From: Roseobacter insulae
GTDB lineage: Bacteria; Pseudomonadota; Alphaproteobacteria; Rhodobacterales; Rhodobacteraceae
Assembly (NCBI RefSeq): GCF_019375555.1
Contig: NZ_JAHXDN010000001.1
Location: 349,501-413,500, forward strand
Direction of reading: 5' to 3'
Length of the DNA stretch: 64,000 nucleotides
In this document: positions 1 through 9,855 of the stretch, one piece after another
How positions within the stretch are numbered: the stretch's first letter is position 1
How the letters are laid out: each line of letters opens with the position of its first letter
Notes under the pieces: generated by a model
Told to the model about the DNA's origin: nothing
Database searches by the model: none
What the model saw: only the letters and a program-made list of their open reading frames with translations
Made by a program: the position numbers and the translations under genes

Positions 1-840
1 CTCCACCGACATCTGCGCCATTTCGATCAGCATATGGCCATAAAATCGTTGCGCATCTTCCGCCGATCCGGTGCCTGCCCGCAGGCGCTGGAATAGTGTC
101 TCGGGCTCGGCCAGCCATTCGGTGTAAACAGCCTCGATCGCATGATCCGTTGCGGTGGCGCCTGCAGCGATGAAGACGGCGCGACGCTGGCGCAGCGCGG
201 TGAGATACCCATCGAAAGTACACGTGTCTGCCCCGGTCAGAACCGCCAACTGGTCGAGATTGGTGCGAAACGAAGGATCTGCCGGGTCAAGAAGGCTGTC
301 GGGGCGGAAGGTGGGGATCACCCGCCCCTGCCAATCGCTGTCACGAATGGCCTGATGGTGCGCGAGGTCATCCAAGGCGGCGTCCGTTGTCGCCAGAACC
401 TCAATACCGAAACGGTCAAACAACGCCCGGGGGCGGAAATCGGGATGCGCAAGTTTCTCGGCAATCTGGTCGTAGACCTGGTCGGAGGTCGCCGCCGACA
501 AAGGCGTGGAGATGCCAAGCGTTTCGGTCAGGACATAGCTGATCCAGAATCGTGAGGGCGTGCCGAGGAAAAGATGCCAGTTGCTGGCAAACAGCCGAAA
601 GACATCGCGTGGATTGGCCGCCCCTCCGGCGGAGCCTATGCCCAGATCGGCCAAATCCGCCCCTTGCGAAAAAAGCATCCGGAATACGTAGTGATCCGGA
701 ACAACCAGAAGGGCGGCCGGGTTCGCAAAAGCCTCGTCATTGGCAAACCATGCCGGGTCGCAATGCCCATGCGGCGAGACAATCGGCGCATCGCGGATTT
801 CTTCGTAGAGCAGGCCAGCGTCACCGGTCAATATCTGCAC
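1..840 (-). CDS. uxaC: Uronate isomerase, C-terminal end beyond the window
   Basis: Isomerises D-glucuronate to D-fructuronate (or D-galacturonate to D-tagaturonate), the first cytoplasmic step of hexuronate breakdown. The reverse strand reads open for 280 codons and runs off the left edge, so roughly 60% of a ~470-residue protein is present. Near the N-terminus it carries the SPHGHCDPAWF metal-binding segment and PDHYVFRMLFSQG, both typical of UxaC in the amidohydrolase superfamily. The chosen start is the GTG at 840, preceded by GGGGG; the nearby ATG is out of frame and stops after four codons. It is divergent from the MocA/uxuA operon, which acts on its product, so both arms probably share control in the 115-bp gap. 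The family call is firm; glucuronate versus galacturonate is inferred from uxuA next door. Confidence 0.9.
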   Translation of the reverse strand, partial: MQILTGDAGLLYEEIRDAPIVSPHGHCDPAWFANDEAFANPAALLVVPDHYVFRMLFSQGADLADLGIGSAGGAANPRDVFRLFASNWHLFLGTPSRFWISYVLTETLGISTPLSAATSDQVYDQIAEKLAHPDFRPRALFDRFGIEVLATTDAALDDLAHHQAIRDSDWQGRVIPTFRPDSLLDPADPSFRTNLDQLAVLTGADTCTFDGYLTALRQRRAVFIAAGATATDHAIEAVYTEWLAEPETLFQRLRAGTGSAEDAQRFYGHMLIEMAQMSVE

Positions 841-955
841 ATATGCCCCCAGAAATCCTGTATTTTTGCTGACAATACCACGAATTTTCACGAGTGCATC
901 TTTTGCTTGGCCTTTTGTCGGTTTCCTGCAAATCTCGCCGCAGCTGGGAGGAGAC

Positions 956-1996
956 ATGAGGATTGCGCTGATCGGGCTGGGCATGGTGGCAGATACCCAT
1001 CTGGCCGCAATTCAGCATTCTGACAAAGGGCTTCATCTGGTAGGGGTGTTCGGGCGCGATCCTGGACGCGCGCAGATGTTTTCCGACAAGGCGTCCGGCG
1101 CGTTGGGATACCCGGTTGCCCGCTTCACCACCGCCCGCGAGATCGCAAACAGCCCGGAAATCGACTTCGTGATCCTTGCGACGCCACCAGACGCGCGCCA
1201 TGAAATCGTTGACATGATGGCTGCGGCGGGCAAGCCGATCCTGATGGAAAAACCCATCGAAAGGACCCTCGCTGCCGCCAATAAAATCGTCGCCACCTGC
1301 GCCAGCCAACAGGTGCCGTTGGGGATCGTGTTCCAACACCGTGCGCGGGCTGGATCGCAAGCCATGAAACAAAAGGTGGACGCAGGCGTTCTGGGTCAGA
1401 TAGCCACGGTGGATATCAGGGTTCCCTGGTGGCGCGAGCAAAGCTATTACGACGCGCCCGGGCGGGGCACATACGCGCGCGACGGCGGTGGCGTGATGAT
1501 CAACCAGGCCATTCACACGCTGGATCTTGCGCTGTGGGTGCTGGGCCCCGTTCTGAATGTGCAGGCCCTGATGCGCAGCACTCCGCTGCATCATCTTGAG
1601 GCGGAAGACTGGGCCGGCGCCCTGTTCGAGATGGATAATGGCGCAATCGGCACGCTGATGGCGACCACAGCCGCCTACCCGGGCGGCGCGGAAAGCCTGA
1701 GTGTGCAAGGCACCAAGGCGTCCGCACATCTGGCGTCGGGCGTTCTGACGGTGACCCTCATGGATGGTCGTATCGAGACGATCGGATCGCAGGCCGACAC
1801 CGGCGGCGGCGCTGATCCCATGGCCTTTACGCATGCGTGGCACCAGACGATCATCGAAGATTTCGCCAACTGCCTGAAAAGCGGCGCACCCCCCATCGCG
1901 GACGGTCACAGCAGCCTTGCAGCGCACCGCGTCATTGACGCCATGGAACGGGCGACCGTATCCGGAGAACGTACAAAGGTATCGCACGCAACATGA
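956..1996 (+). CDS. Gfo/Idh/MocA family oxidoreductase (first of three)
   Basis: NAD(P)-dependent sugar or sugar-acid dehydrogenase of 346 residues. The N-terminal Rossmann fold begins IALIGLGMVADTH. The catalytic lysine sits in EKP at residues 98-100, and the second motif GGGVMINQAIHTLDL carries His187 and Asp190, so the active site looks complete. The start at 956 follows GGGAGGAG. The open frame extends to 866, but that would overlap the divergent promoter. Its stop overlaps the next start by ATGA, so translation is probably coupled. In a uronate operon it may oxidise a glucuronide or replace the missing fructuronate reductase; the substrate is not visible from sequence. Confidence 0.85.
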   Translation: MRIALIGLGMVADTHLAAIQHSDKGLHLVGVFGRDPGRAQMFSDKASGALGYPVARFTTAREIANSPEIDFVILATPPDARHEIVDMMAAAGKPILMEKPIERTLAAANKIVATCASQQVPLGIVFQHRARAGSQAMKQKVDAGVLGQIATVDIRVPWWREQSYYDAPGRGTYARDGGGVMINQAIHTLDLALWVLGPVLNVQALMRSTPLHHLEAEDWAGALFEMDNGAIGTLMATTAAYPGGAESLSVQGTKASAHLASGVLTVTLMDGRIETIGSQADTGGGADPMAFTHAWHQTIIEDFANCLKSGAPPIADGHSSLAAHRVIDAMERATVSGERTKVSHAT

Positions 1997-3000
1997 CCCT
2001 TTCCTTTGTCGCCCTCGGGCTGGATCACAGACACATCTACGGCATGACAGAAAACATGCTTGAGACCGGCGCGCGCTGCGTGGGTTACTGGACCGAGGGT
2101 ACGCCCGAAACACTGCGAGGTTACACCAAGCGGTTCCCCGACATCCCGCGCATTGAAAGGCTGGAGGCCGCACTGGATTGCGGTGCATCGCTTGCCTTGA
2201 TCTCCGCCATTCCGGCGGACCGGGCGGCACTCGCCATTCAGGCGATGCAGCACGGCATGGATGTCATGACCGATAAACCCGGCTGCACAACGCATGCGCA
2301 ACTTGACGATATCAAAGCCTGCGCGGCACGGACCCGGCGCATCTGGTCCGTCAATTTCTCCGAACGGTTTGAAGTGCCCGCCGTGACGCGAGCGACCGAA
2401 CTCGTCGAGGATGGGGCCATCGGCAGGGTCGTGCACACGGTCGGTTTGGGACCGCACCGGCTGAACCGCGCAACCCGTCCCGATTGGTTTTTCCGGCGCG
2501 CAAGCTACGGCGGCATTCTGACGGACATCGCATCGCACCAGATTGACCAGTTCCTGCACTTTACCCGCGCAACCGACGCCGAGATCACGCACGCCTTCGC
2601 GGCCAACCACGCCAACCCCGACGACCGGGAGTTGCAGGACTTCGGTGAGCTGTCTTTGCGCAGTACAAATGCCTCCGGTTTCATTCGGGTGGACTGGTAC
2701 ACGCCTGACGCATTGCCGACATGGGGGGACGGGCGTCTCACGCTTCTGGGCACGCAAGGGTATATCGAGCTCCGGAAATATGTGGATGTCGGGGGGGCTA
2801 CGGGGACCGATCACGTCGTTCTGGTGAACGGGGACCGGTGCGAAAAGATTGACGCAAGCGGCGCGGGTCTGCCTTACTTTGAACGGTTTGCACATGATCT
2901 GGCCAACCGCACGGAGACGGCGATGACACAGCAGCACTGCTTTACCGTCATGGAACTGGCATTGAAGGCGCAGCGCATGGCCGAAGGGGCGTCGCGGTGA
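1993..3000 (+). CDS. Gfo/Idh/MocA family oxidoreductase (second of three)
   Basis: A 335-residue dehydrogenase of the same superfamily but clearly diverged from its neighbours. It begins VALGLDHRHIYGMTE instead of a normal GxGxxG loop. The catalytic lysine lies in DKPG (residues 94-97), and the C-terminal motif is GGILTDIASHQIDQ with His182. The weakened glycine loop suggests altered cofactor binding or a different substrate role. It overlaps the preceding gene by 4 bp (ATGA) and the next by 4 bp (GTGA). The fold is confident; no reaction can be assigned. Confidence 0.8.
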   Translation: MTLSFVALGLDHRHIYGMTENMLETGARCVGYWTEGTPETLRGYTKRFPDIPRIERLEAALDCGASLALISAIPADRAALAIQAMQHGMDVMTDKPGCTTHAQLDDIKACAARTRRIWSVNFSERFEVPAVTRATELVEDGAIGRVVHTVGLGPHRLNRATRPDWFFRRASYGGILTDIASHQIDQFLHFTRATDAEITHAFAANHANPDDRELQDFGELSLRSTNASGFIRVDWYTPDALPTWGDGRLTLLGTQGYIELRKYVDVGGATGTDHVVLVNGDRCEKIDASGAGLPYFERFAHDLANRTETAMTQQHCFTVMELALKAQRMAEGASR

Positions 3001-4049
3001 CCCGCGTTGCCATTCTTGGCGCTGGGATCGGGCGGGAACATCTCGCCGCCTATCGCGACCTGCCCGGGCGATTCACTGTTGCGGCTGTCGTCGATCAGGA
3101 CGCCAAGCGCGCCGAGAGCATTCGAGGGGGCGACAGTTTTGCGGTGCAGACGGATCTGCAACTGGTGCTGGAAGATCCCGGTATCGACCTCGTGGATGTC
3201 TGTTTGCCGCCTCATCTGCATGTCCCCGTGACCGTTCGGGCGCTGGCCGCCGGCAAACATGTCATTTGTGAAAAGCCGCTTGCGACCTCGATGGCCGATG
3301 TCGACCGGATTAGGCAGGCGGCAGCCCAAAACGGCAAACAGGTCTTCCCTGTGTTCCAGTACCGGTGGGGCCCTTCCCTCACGCAGCTGCGCAGATTGAT
3401 CGCAACCGGGATGGCCGGGCGTCCGCACGTCGGCGCGATCGAGACTCACTGGAAACGCGGGGCGGATTATTACGCGGTGCCCTGGCGCGGAACCTGGGCC
3501 GGGGAGCAAGGTGGCGCGGTTTTGGGCCATGCCATTCACAACCACGACCTGATGACCCATTTCATGGGACCGGTTGCCGCCGTTTCCGCAATGACGGCAA
3601 CGCGGGTAAATGACATCGAAACGGAAGATTGCGCGGCGCTTAGCTTTCAGATGCAAAATGGTGCCCTGTGCACCAGCAGCATCACCCTTGGGGCGGCAAC
3701 CGATGAAACGCGCATCCGTCTGGTGTTCGAGCATCTCACGGCCACCTCCGGCACGGACCCATATGCGCCCGGCAGGCAGGCATGGGCGTTCACCGCCCGT
3801 ATTGCCGAAAATCAGCAGCGGATCGACGCCGCACTGGCGGATATGCCGCCGGAGCCTGCGGGCTTTGCCGGGTTCCTGAGTGAAGTCGCCGCCGCCCTTG
3901 CTGGCAAGGAACACAGCGCCGTATCGCTGGAAGACGGGGCCGCATCCATCGAACTGGTCACGGCCATCTACGATGCGGCGCAGCGGGGCGCGCGTGTCAG
4001 CCTGCCGCTGACGCCCGCGCATCCGCTGTACGGAGGATGGCATTCATGA
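2997..4049 (+). CDS. Gfo/Idh/MocA family oxidoreductase (third of three)
   Basis: A 350-residue dehydrogenase with a canonical nucleotide loop (VAILGAGIGREH), CEKPLA at residues 91-96 and GGAVLGHAIHNHDL with His181 and Asp184. Translation starts at a GTG that overlaps the TGA of the preceding gene, and the stop overlaps the uxuA start, so the operon is translationally coupled throughout. Low similarity between the three MocA proteins argues against recent duplication and for three distinct steps. A role in making a free uronate from a glycoside, by oxidation, elimination and re-reduction, is possible but inferred. Confidence 0.85.
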   Translation: MTRVAILGAGIGREHLAAYRDLPGRFTVAAVVDQDAKRAESIRGGDSFAVQTDLQLVLEDPGIDLVDVCLPPHLHVPVTVRALAAGKHVICEKPLATSMADVDRIRQAAAQNGKQVFPVFQYRWGPSLTQLRRLIATGMAGRPHVGAIETHWKRGADYYAVPWRGTWAGEQGGAVLGHAIHNHDLMTHFMGPVAAVSAMTATRVNDIETEDCAALSFQMQNGALCTSSITLGAATDETRIRLVFEHLTATSGTDPYAPGRQAWAFTARIAENQQRIDAALADMPPEPAGFAGFLSEVAAALAGKEHSAVSLEDGAASIELVTAIYDAAQRGARVSLPLTPAHPLYGGWHS

Positions 4050-5230
4050 AGCAATGCTGGCGCTGGTTTGGTCCAAACGACAAGATTGCCCTCGGCGATC
4101 TGCATCAGGTCGGCGTGACGGGGATCGTGACGGCGCTGCATCACCTGGCGCCCGGCATCGCCTGGTCAGAAAAAGAAATCAGACAGCGGCAGAACCTGCT
4201 GCACTCCGCCGGTTTTACGTGGGATGTTGTGGAGAGCCTGCCGGTGTCAGAGGCCATAAAAACGCAAAGCACCGATGCGAACGACCATCTGGAGACCTAT
4301 AAATCCAGCCTGCGCGCCCTGGCAAAATGCGGCATCAAGACAGTTTGCTACAATTTCATGCCCATCCTCGACTGGACCCGCACCACATTGCGCGCACGCC
4401 AACCTCATGGCGGCAAGGCGATGCTGTTCAGCTTGCTGGATTTCTCTGTATTCGATCTGCTTATCCTGAAACGTCCGGGCGCGCCCGAAGACTATTCGCC
4501 CGCGCTGAGGGCCGCGGCCGAGCGCCGTTTCCGATCTCTCTCCGATGCGGAGCGGCTGACCCTGAAACAGACAATCATCGCCGGATTGCCCGGCGCCAAC
4601 GACACCTGGACGCTGGAGGATGTCTCCGCGCGTCTGTCCACCTATAATGCCATCGGGCCGGAAAAACTCAGGGCGCATCTGTTCGATTTCCTGTCCGAAG
4701 TCGCCCCGGTCGCGCAGTCACTGGGGCTACGGCTGTGTTGCCATCCCGACGATCCGCCCTTTGGCCTGCTTGGTCTGCCCCGTGTGATGTCCTCGACCGC
4801 GGATTACGCACGGGCGTTGGCAGCTGTCGATATGGCGGCCAATGGCGCGACGCTCTGCACGGGGTCACTAGGCGTTAATGCCGCCTTCGATGCCCCGGAA
4901 TTCGTGCGCAGGCTGGGCGCGCGCATTCATTTCGCACACCTGCGCAACACCAAAAGACTGGACAGCCATGACCCTGCCCGGCCCGACTTCTTCGAGGCCG
5001 CGCATCTGGAGGGCGACACTGATATGGTGGCAACTGTGCGTGCCTTGATGGCGGAGCAGGACAGACGCCGGACAGAAGGCCGAGCTGACTGGCAGATTCC
5101 CATGCGTCCCGATCACGGTCAGGAACTGTTGAGCGACCGCGACAGCGACAGCATGCCCGGCTACCCGTTGATCGGGCGGATGCGCGGGCTTGCGGAATTG
5201 CGCGGTATCATGGCCACCTGTTCGACCTAG
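4046..5230 (+). CDS. uxuA: Mannonate dehydratase
   Basis: Dehydrates D-mannonate to 2-keto-3-deoxy-D-gluconate in the hexuronate pathway. The 394-residue product has the family's usual length. It begins MKQCWRWFGPND, then GVTGIVTALHHL, and contains the conserved CCHPDDPP metal-site segment and MRPDHGQEL near the C-terminus. The ATG at 4046 was chosen over the in-frame ATG at 4037 because the protein then starts as known UxuA proteins do, and because it overlaps the previous stop by ATGA with GGAGG just upstream. It is the last gene of the operon, and its TAG stop shares a CTAG with the convergent rmuC stop. Confidence 0.95.
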   Translation: MKQCWRWFGPNDKIALGDLHQVGVTGIVTALHHLAPGIAWSEKEIRQRQNLLHSAGFTWDVVESLPVSEAIKTQSTDANDHLETYKSSLRALAKCGIKTVCYNFMPILDWTRTTLRARQPHGGKAMLFSLLDFSVFDLLILKRPGAPEDYSPALRAAAERRFRSLSDAERLTLKQTIIAGLPGANDTWTLEDVSARLSTYNAIGPEKLRAHLFDFLSEVAPVAQSLGLRLCCHPDDPPFGLLGLPRVMSSTADYARALAAVDMAANGATLCTGSLGVNAAFDAPEFVRRLGARIHFAHLRNTKRLDSHDPARPDFFEAAHLEGDTDMVATVRALMAEQDRRRTEGRADWQIPMRPDHGQELLSDRDSDSMPGYPLIGRMRGLAELRGIMATCST

Positions 5231-6465
5231 TTGTCGGGTTTTGCCAACGGTACCACGTTTGCGGCCTCATCCGGAGAGAGCTCTTCAAAGTCAAAATTAT
5301 CCAGCCGGTGCGCCCGCTTGCCCGCCTTGTCGGAACTGATCTTGATTTCCTCGATGTCCTTGGACGCCTGCGAAAAATGCCGGTCCAGATTGCCGACCCG
5401 CGTTCCCAGCCGGTCCACGTCTGCAACAAGCTTCGACAGCTCTGAACGAATGGCCCCGGCCTGTTCGCGCATCCGCGCGTCCTTCAGGATCGCGCGCATC
5501 GTGTTGAGCGTCGCCATGCAGGTGGTCGGGGACACGATCCAGACGCGTGCATCAAACCCCTTGCGCACAAGATCCGGGAAATTCGCGTGAAGCTCGGCGT
5601 AGACAGCTTCCGAGGGCAGAAACATCAGGGCGCCGTCAGCGGTTTCGCCGTCAATGATGTATTTGTCCGAGATGTCGTTGATGTGCTTGGTGACAGCCAC
5701 CTTCAGCTTGGCGACGGCCTCTTTAAGCTCCCAGTCCGTATCGGCCGCGCGCAGCGCTTCGTAAGCTTCCAGTGGGAACTTGCTGTCGATGACGATCGGC
5801 CCCGGTGGGTTTGGCAAGTGAACCAGGCAATCAGCGCGTTTACCGTTACTCAGCGTGTGTTGCAGCACGAAGCTGTCTTTCGGCAGCGCCTTGGATACGA
5901 TATCGCGCAGCTGTATCTCGCCGAAGGCCCCCCGGGTCTGTTTATTGCTGAGGATATCCTGAAGCGACAACACATCGCCTGACAGCTTGGTAATATTGTC
6001 CTGTGCCTTGTCGATGGCCGCAAGCCGCTCCTGCAACTGCGTCAGCGAGGTGGTTGTCTGTTTGGAGGACCCGTGCAGTGCTTCCTTCATCCGCTCCTGC
6101 ATTTCGGACAGGGATCGCGCGGATCTCAGCGCGTTGTCGGACAGGCGATCCTGCATCTGCTGCTGCACGGTGGCCAGGCGGGCCTCAACCGTCTGGATCA
6201 CCTGTGTTTGCGCATTTGCCTGCGTATCGGAGACCGTCTGCAACCCGCCCCGCAATTGTTCCTGACCCGCGCCCAATTGCTGGACATGCTGGCCCAGGGC
6301 GTTGATCTGCTGTGCCAGCGGCGCGGTCATGCGCGCGCTGCGTCCGGCGGCGCGTACCGCCACGACCAGCAGCAGTAAAATCAACGATACGACGCCGGCA
6401 GCAACCAGCGAGACCATCACGGCCGGATCGCTCAGCACGTAGGTATTTCCTGCAATTTCAATCAT
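5227..6465 (-). CDS. rmuC: DNA recombination protein RmuC
   Basis: RmuC-family protein of 412 residues, linked to limiting rearrangements at inverted repeats. A single N-terminal membrane segment (about residues 15-40) is followed by a long Gln-rich coiled coil (about 50-160). The nuclease-like RmuC domain follows, including [24 protein letters not shown] and [17 protein letters not shown]. The start overlaps the mutL stop by 4 bp (ATGA), so it is co-translated with mismatch repair. The last 25 residues are an acidic tail. The family call is firm; the biochemical activity is less well defined in the literature. Confidence 0.92.
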   Translation of the reverse strand: MIEIAGNTYVLSDPAVMVSLVAAGVVSLILLLLVVAVRAAGRSARMTAPLAQQINALGQHVQQLGAGQEQLRGGLQTVSDTQANAQTQVIQTVEARLATVQQQMQDRLSDNALRSARSLSEMQERMKEALHGSSKQTTTSLTQLQERLAAIDKAQDNITKLSGDVLSLQDILSNKQTRGAFGEIQLRDIVSKALPKDSFVLQHTLSNGKRADCLVHLPNPPGPIVIDSKFPLEAYEALRAADTDWELKEAVAKLKVAVTKHINDISDKYIIDGETADGALMFLPSEAVYAELHANFPDLVRKGFDARVWIVSPTTCMATLNTMRAILKDARMREQAGAIRSELSKLVADVDRLGTRVGNLDRHFSQASKDIEEIKISSDKAGKRAHRLDNFDFEELSPDEAANVVPLAKPDN

Positions 6466-8276
6466 GTGCGCCCAAAGAGCCGTTCGATATCGCTCAGTTT
6501 CAGTTCAACATAGGTGGGGCGCCCGTGATTGCATTGTCCCGAATGGGGTGTCGCCTCCATTTCGCGCAGCAACGCGTTCATTTCGTCCGCCCTCATCCGC
6601 CGACCGGAGCGGATCGAGCCATGACAGGCCACGCGACTCAGGATCGCCTCGATCCGCGCTTGCACCGTGTTGCTGCTGTTCTGATCGGCCAGTTCGTCAA
6701 GTATGTCGAGCACCATGGCGCGCGCATCCACTGACCCGAGAATTGCTGGCGTTTCCCGCACCGCGATGGCCCCTCCACCAAATGGTTCAATGCCTAAACC
6801 AAATTTCTCAAGCTCGGGAGCGATGTCCATCAATCGGGCGCAATCACCTGTTGAAAGTTCAATGATTTCCGGGATCAGCAAGGCCTGGGAGGCAACGCCT
6901 TTCTCAGCCATCTGGCGTTTCAGCTTCTCGTAGACCAGTCTTTCGTGCGCGGCATGCTGATCGACAATCACCATGCCCGTCGCGGTCTGGGCGATGATGT
7001 AGTTTTCATGCACCTGCCCCCGTGCGGTGCCCAAGGGGTAATCCTCATCGGTGGTCGCCTCCTGAGGTGCCTCAGGTACCTCTACCCTGCCCCAAACGGG
7101 GGCGGTTTCCTGGAAAACCGGCGCAGCCGGGCGCGCCGGGCGTGACTCCATCTGGTAGATGCGCGCGCCTGTTGGTTCCGGCCTCATCGCACCCAAAGTT
7201 GCGCCGGCCACTGTTGTCGATGCGCGATGCCCTGCATCCGCCAAGGCATGCCGCAGGGCCGACACGATCAGACCGCGTGCCAGACCCGGGTCGCGGAAAC
7301 GCACCTCGGACTTCGCGGGATGCACGTTCACGTCCACAAGGGTCGGATCACAGTCGATAAATAGCGCGGCGGCCGGGTGCCTGTCGCGGCTCAGAAAATC
7401 GAAATACGCCCCGCGCAGGGCACCGACAAGCAGTTTGTCTCGCACCGGTCTGCCATTGACGAAAAGATACTGCGCGACCGCTGATCCACGCGAATATGTT
7501 GGCAAAGCCGCAAAGCCTGTCAGGTGCAACCCTTCGCGCTCTGCATCGATTGGCAGCGCATTCTCGGCAAACTCCCGTCCCAGTACCCGTGACAGGCGGC
7601 CATGCAAAGCGTCGAACAAATCACCCTGTTCAGCATCCGCGCGAAAAACCTCACGGCCGTCCCCGCCGCCCGATACGTCGCGCAAAACGAACCGGACGAA
7701 GGGTTCGGCCATGGCCAGCCGCTTGATGACGTCCCCGATCGCCTGCGCCTCTGCCCGGTCGGTGCGCAGAAATTTCAGCCGCGCAGGCGTTGCATAGAAC
7801 AGATCGCGGAGCGTGACGGTGGTTCCGGTGTTCAGGGCGGCAGGCTTTGGCGCGCCCATCTTTCCGCCCGTGACGGTAATCTCCACCCCCGCCGCATCCT
7901 GCGCCCGGCTGGCCAGTGTCAGGCGACCAACAGCACCGAGCGACGGCAAGGCTTCGCCGCGAAACCCGAAGGTGTGAATGTCCAGCAGGTCAGAGCCGTC
8001 GATTTTCGACGTGGCGTGACGCGAGAGGGCGAGCGGCAGATCCGCCTCCGTCATCCCGCAGCCATCATCCTGAACCCGGATCAGGGTTTTGCCGCCATCG
8101 GCGTAGTCAATTGTGATCCGATGCGCGCCCGCATCCAGCGCGTTTTCCACCAGTTCCTTCACGGCAGAGGCCGGGCGTTCGACAACTTCACCCGCTGCGA
8201 TACGGTTGATCGCACCTTCGTCAAGTTGCCGAATAACGGGACGCGTATCGCCTATATTGGGGTCCAGAGAAGCCAT
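6462..8276 (-). CDS. mutL: DNA mismatch repair protein MutL
   Basis: Mismatch-repair ATPase of 604 residues. N-terminal GHKL motifs are [17 protein letters not shown] and GFRGEALPS. The C-terminal domain has [12 protein letters not shown], which fits the DQHA(X)2E(X)4E metal motif, plus ACHGSIRSG and CNHGRP. This is therefore the nicking-endonuclease type of MutL found in bacteria without MutH. The middle of the protein (about 340-400) is a proline/alanine-rich linker. It forms an operon with rmuC. Confidence 0.97.
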   Translation of the reverse strand: MASLDPNIGDTRPVIRQLDEGAINRIAAGEVVERPASAVKELVENALDAGAHRITIDYADGGKTLIRVQDDGCGMTEADLPLALSRHATSKIDGSDLLDIHTFGFRGEALPSLGAVGRLTLASRAQDAAGVEITVTGGKMGAPKPAALNTGTTVTLRDLFYATPARLKFLRTDRAEAQAIGDVIKRLAMAEPFVRFVLRDVSGGGDGREVFRADAEQGDLFDALHGRLSRVLGREFAENALPIDAEREGLHLTGFAALPTYSRGSAVAQYLFVNGRPVRDKLLVGALRGAYFDFLSRDRHPAAALFIDCDPTLVDVNVHPAKSEVRFRDPGLARGLIVSALRHALADAGHRASTTVAGATLGAMRPEPTGARIYQMESRPARPAAPVFQETAPVWGRVEVPEAPQEATTDEDYPLGTARGQVHENYIIAQTATGMVIVDQHAAHERLVYEKLKRQMAEKGVASQALLIPEIIELSTGDCARLMDIAPELEKFGLGIEPFGGGAIAVRETPAILGSVDARAMVLDILDELADQNSSNTVQARIEAILSRVACHGSIRSGRRMRADEMNALLREMEATPHSGQCNHGRPTYVELKLSDIERLFGRT

Positions 8277-8378
8277 ACCGCTAAGTCTAGCATGCCTCTG
8301 GCCGATTCTAAAACCGGATTCACGATGATTAGCGTGCGCAAGACTGCCCTGCCCGCCGCCCGATTTATGGATGCGTCC

Positions 8379-9806
8379 CTACTTGTGCGGCAAGCTGCCC
8401 TTTGCCGCGCCCGACATACCGCCCGAGACCTCCTCCGTCGCCTCATCAGCCAGATCCTCCGGCAGGACGAGGTTCAGAATGATGGCGATGAAGGCCGCGG
8501 GTAACAGGCCGCTGGTCATGAGAATGCGTAGCGTGTCGGGCAGGTGCTGTACCGCACCCGGTTCCAGTTGCAGCCCCAGACCAATGGACAGCGAAATGGC
8601 AAAAATCACCATATTGCGCCGGTTCCAGTCAACGTCAGACAGCATCGAGATGCCTGCCGCGACAACCATCCCGAACATGACGATGACGCCGCCACCCAGA
8701 ACCTCGATGGGAATGGTGCGTATCAGGCCACCGACCTTTGGTACAAGACCGCACAGAATAAGGAAGATTGCACCACAAGTCACCACGTGGCGGCTCATCA
8801 CTCCTGTCATTGCAATCAGACCAACGTTCTGGCTGAAGGACGTGTTGGGGAAGCCACCGAATATCCCGGCAATCGCCGAGCCCAGGCCGTCCGCGTAGGT
8901 GGCACCGGAAATCTCCTTGTCCGTGGCTTCGCGCCCGGCACCCCCCTTGGTGATCCCGGAGACATCTCCGACCGTTTCAATGGCAGAGATGAAGGCCATC
9001 AGGCAGAAACCCAGCACTGCGGCGAAGGAGATTTCGAACCCGTATTTGAAGGGTTGCGGCAGCGCGAAGGCGGCGGACCGCGCCCATGACGACCCAATCG
9101 CTTCGAAGCTCAGCATACCAACCATCAGGGCGTAAAAATACCCGACGATCAGGCCGATCAGGACAGCGGAAACCGACAGCATGCCCTTGCTGAAAAACTT
9201 CAGACCCAAGGTGACGAAAATCACCACCAGTGCCGCTGACCAGTTCAACAGGCTGCCGTATTCCGGTGTGCCAATTGCCGGTACGCCCCCGGCTGCATAT
9301 TGGATACCGACCTTGACCAGTGCCAGCCCGATCATCGTGACCACCAGTCCGGTCACCAAGGGCGGCAGGGCAAAGCGGATTCGGCCGATGAAGAAGCCCA
9401 GAACGGCGTGAAACAGCCCGCCGATCAGCACACCGCCAAAAAGGGCTGCAAGCGCGTCCACTCCGCGCCCGGCAACCAGCGGTATCATGATCGGGATGAA
9501 GGCAAAGGACGTCCCCTGAACAATCGGCAAAGCCGCCCCCACCGGCCCCACGGTGACGGTTTGCAGCAACGTCGCAACACCGGCAAAAAGCATCGACATC
9601 TGAATGAGGTACAGCAGTTCCGGGAAATCGGGAGAGTTCGAGCCAAAGCCGAACCCGGCCGCGCCGGCAATGATGATCGCAGGTGTCACGTTGGACACAA
9701 ACATGGCAAGCACATGCTGGATGCCCAACGGGATCGCCTTCCCCAGAGCCGGTGTGTAGTTCGGATCGCGCAGTTGCTCTGCCGTGCCAATGGATTGATC
9801 GGTCAT
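8379..9806 (-). CDS. NCS2-family purine permease (xanthine/urate type)
   Basis: Inner-membrane nucleobase:cation symporter of 475 residues with the many hydrophobic segments expected of 14-helix NAT/NCS2 carriers. It contains IQHVLAMFVSNVTPAII early on and the NAT signature-like QNVGLIAMTG about two thirds along. It is downstream of, and on the same strand as, allA-allE-puuE/uraD, which supports xanthine, urate or a related purine as substrate over uracil. Only 49 bp separate it from allA, so co-transcription is likely. Exact substrate is inferred from context. Confidence 0.88.
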   Translation of the reverse strand: MTDQSIGTAEQLRDPNYTPALGKAIPLGIQHVLAMFVSNVTPAIIIAGAAGFGFGSNSPDFPELLYLIQMSMLFAGVATLLQTVTVGPVGAALPIVQGTSFAFIPIMIPLVAGRGVDALAALFGGVLIGGLFHAVLGFFIGRIRFALPPLVTGLVVTMIGLALVKVGIQYAAGGVPAIGTPEYGSLLNWSAALVVIFVTLGLKFFSKGMLSVSAVLIGLIVGYFYALMVGMLSFEAIGSSWARSAAFALPQPFKYGFEISFAAVLGFCLMAFISAIETVGDVSGITKGGAGREATDKEISGATYADGLGSAIAGIFGGFPNTSFSQNVGLIAMTGVMSRHVVTCGAIFLILCGLVPKVGGLIRTIPIEVLGGGVIVMFGMVVAAGISMLSDVDWNRRNMVIFAISLSIGLGLQLEPGAVQHLPDTLRILMTSGLLPAAFIAIILNLVLPEDLADEATEEVSGGMSGAAKGSLPHK

Positions 9807-9855
9807 TTTGTGTCCCCGTGCTGCCGGATTGTTCCGTTGTCCTCAGTGAGCCAAA

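Noticed and set aside
821..2230. Long reverse-strand open frame over the first MocA gene
   Set aside because: It is antisense to a protein with clear motifs, is rich in Arg/Pro/His from GC-rich shadow coding, and matches no family.
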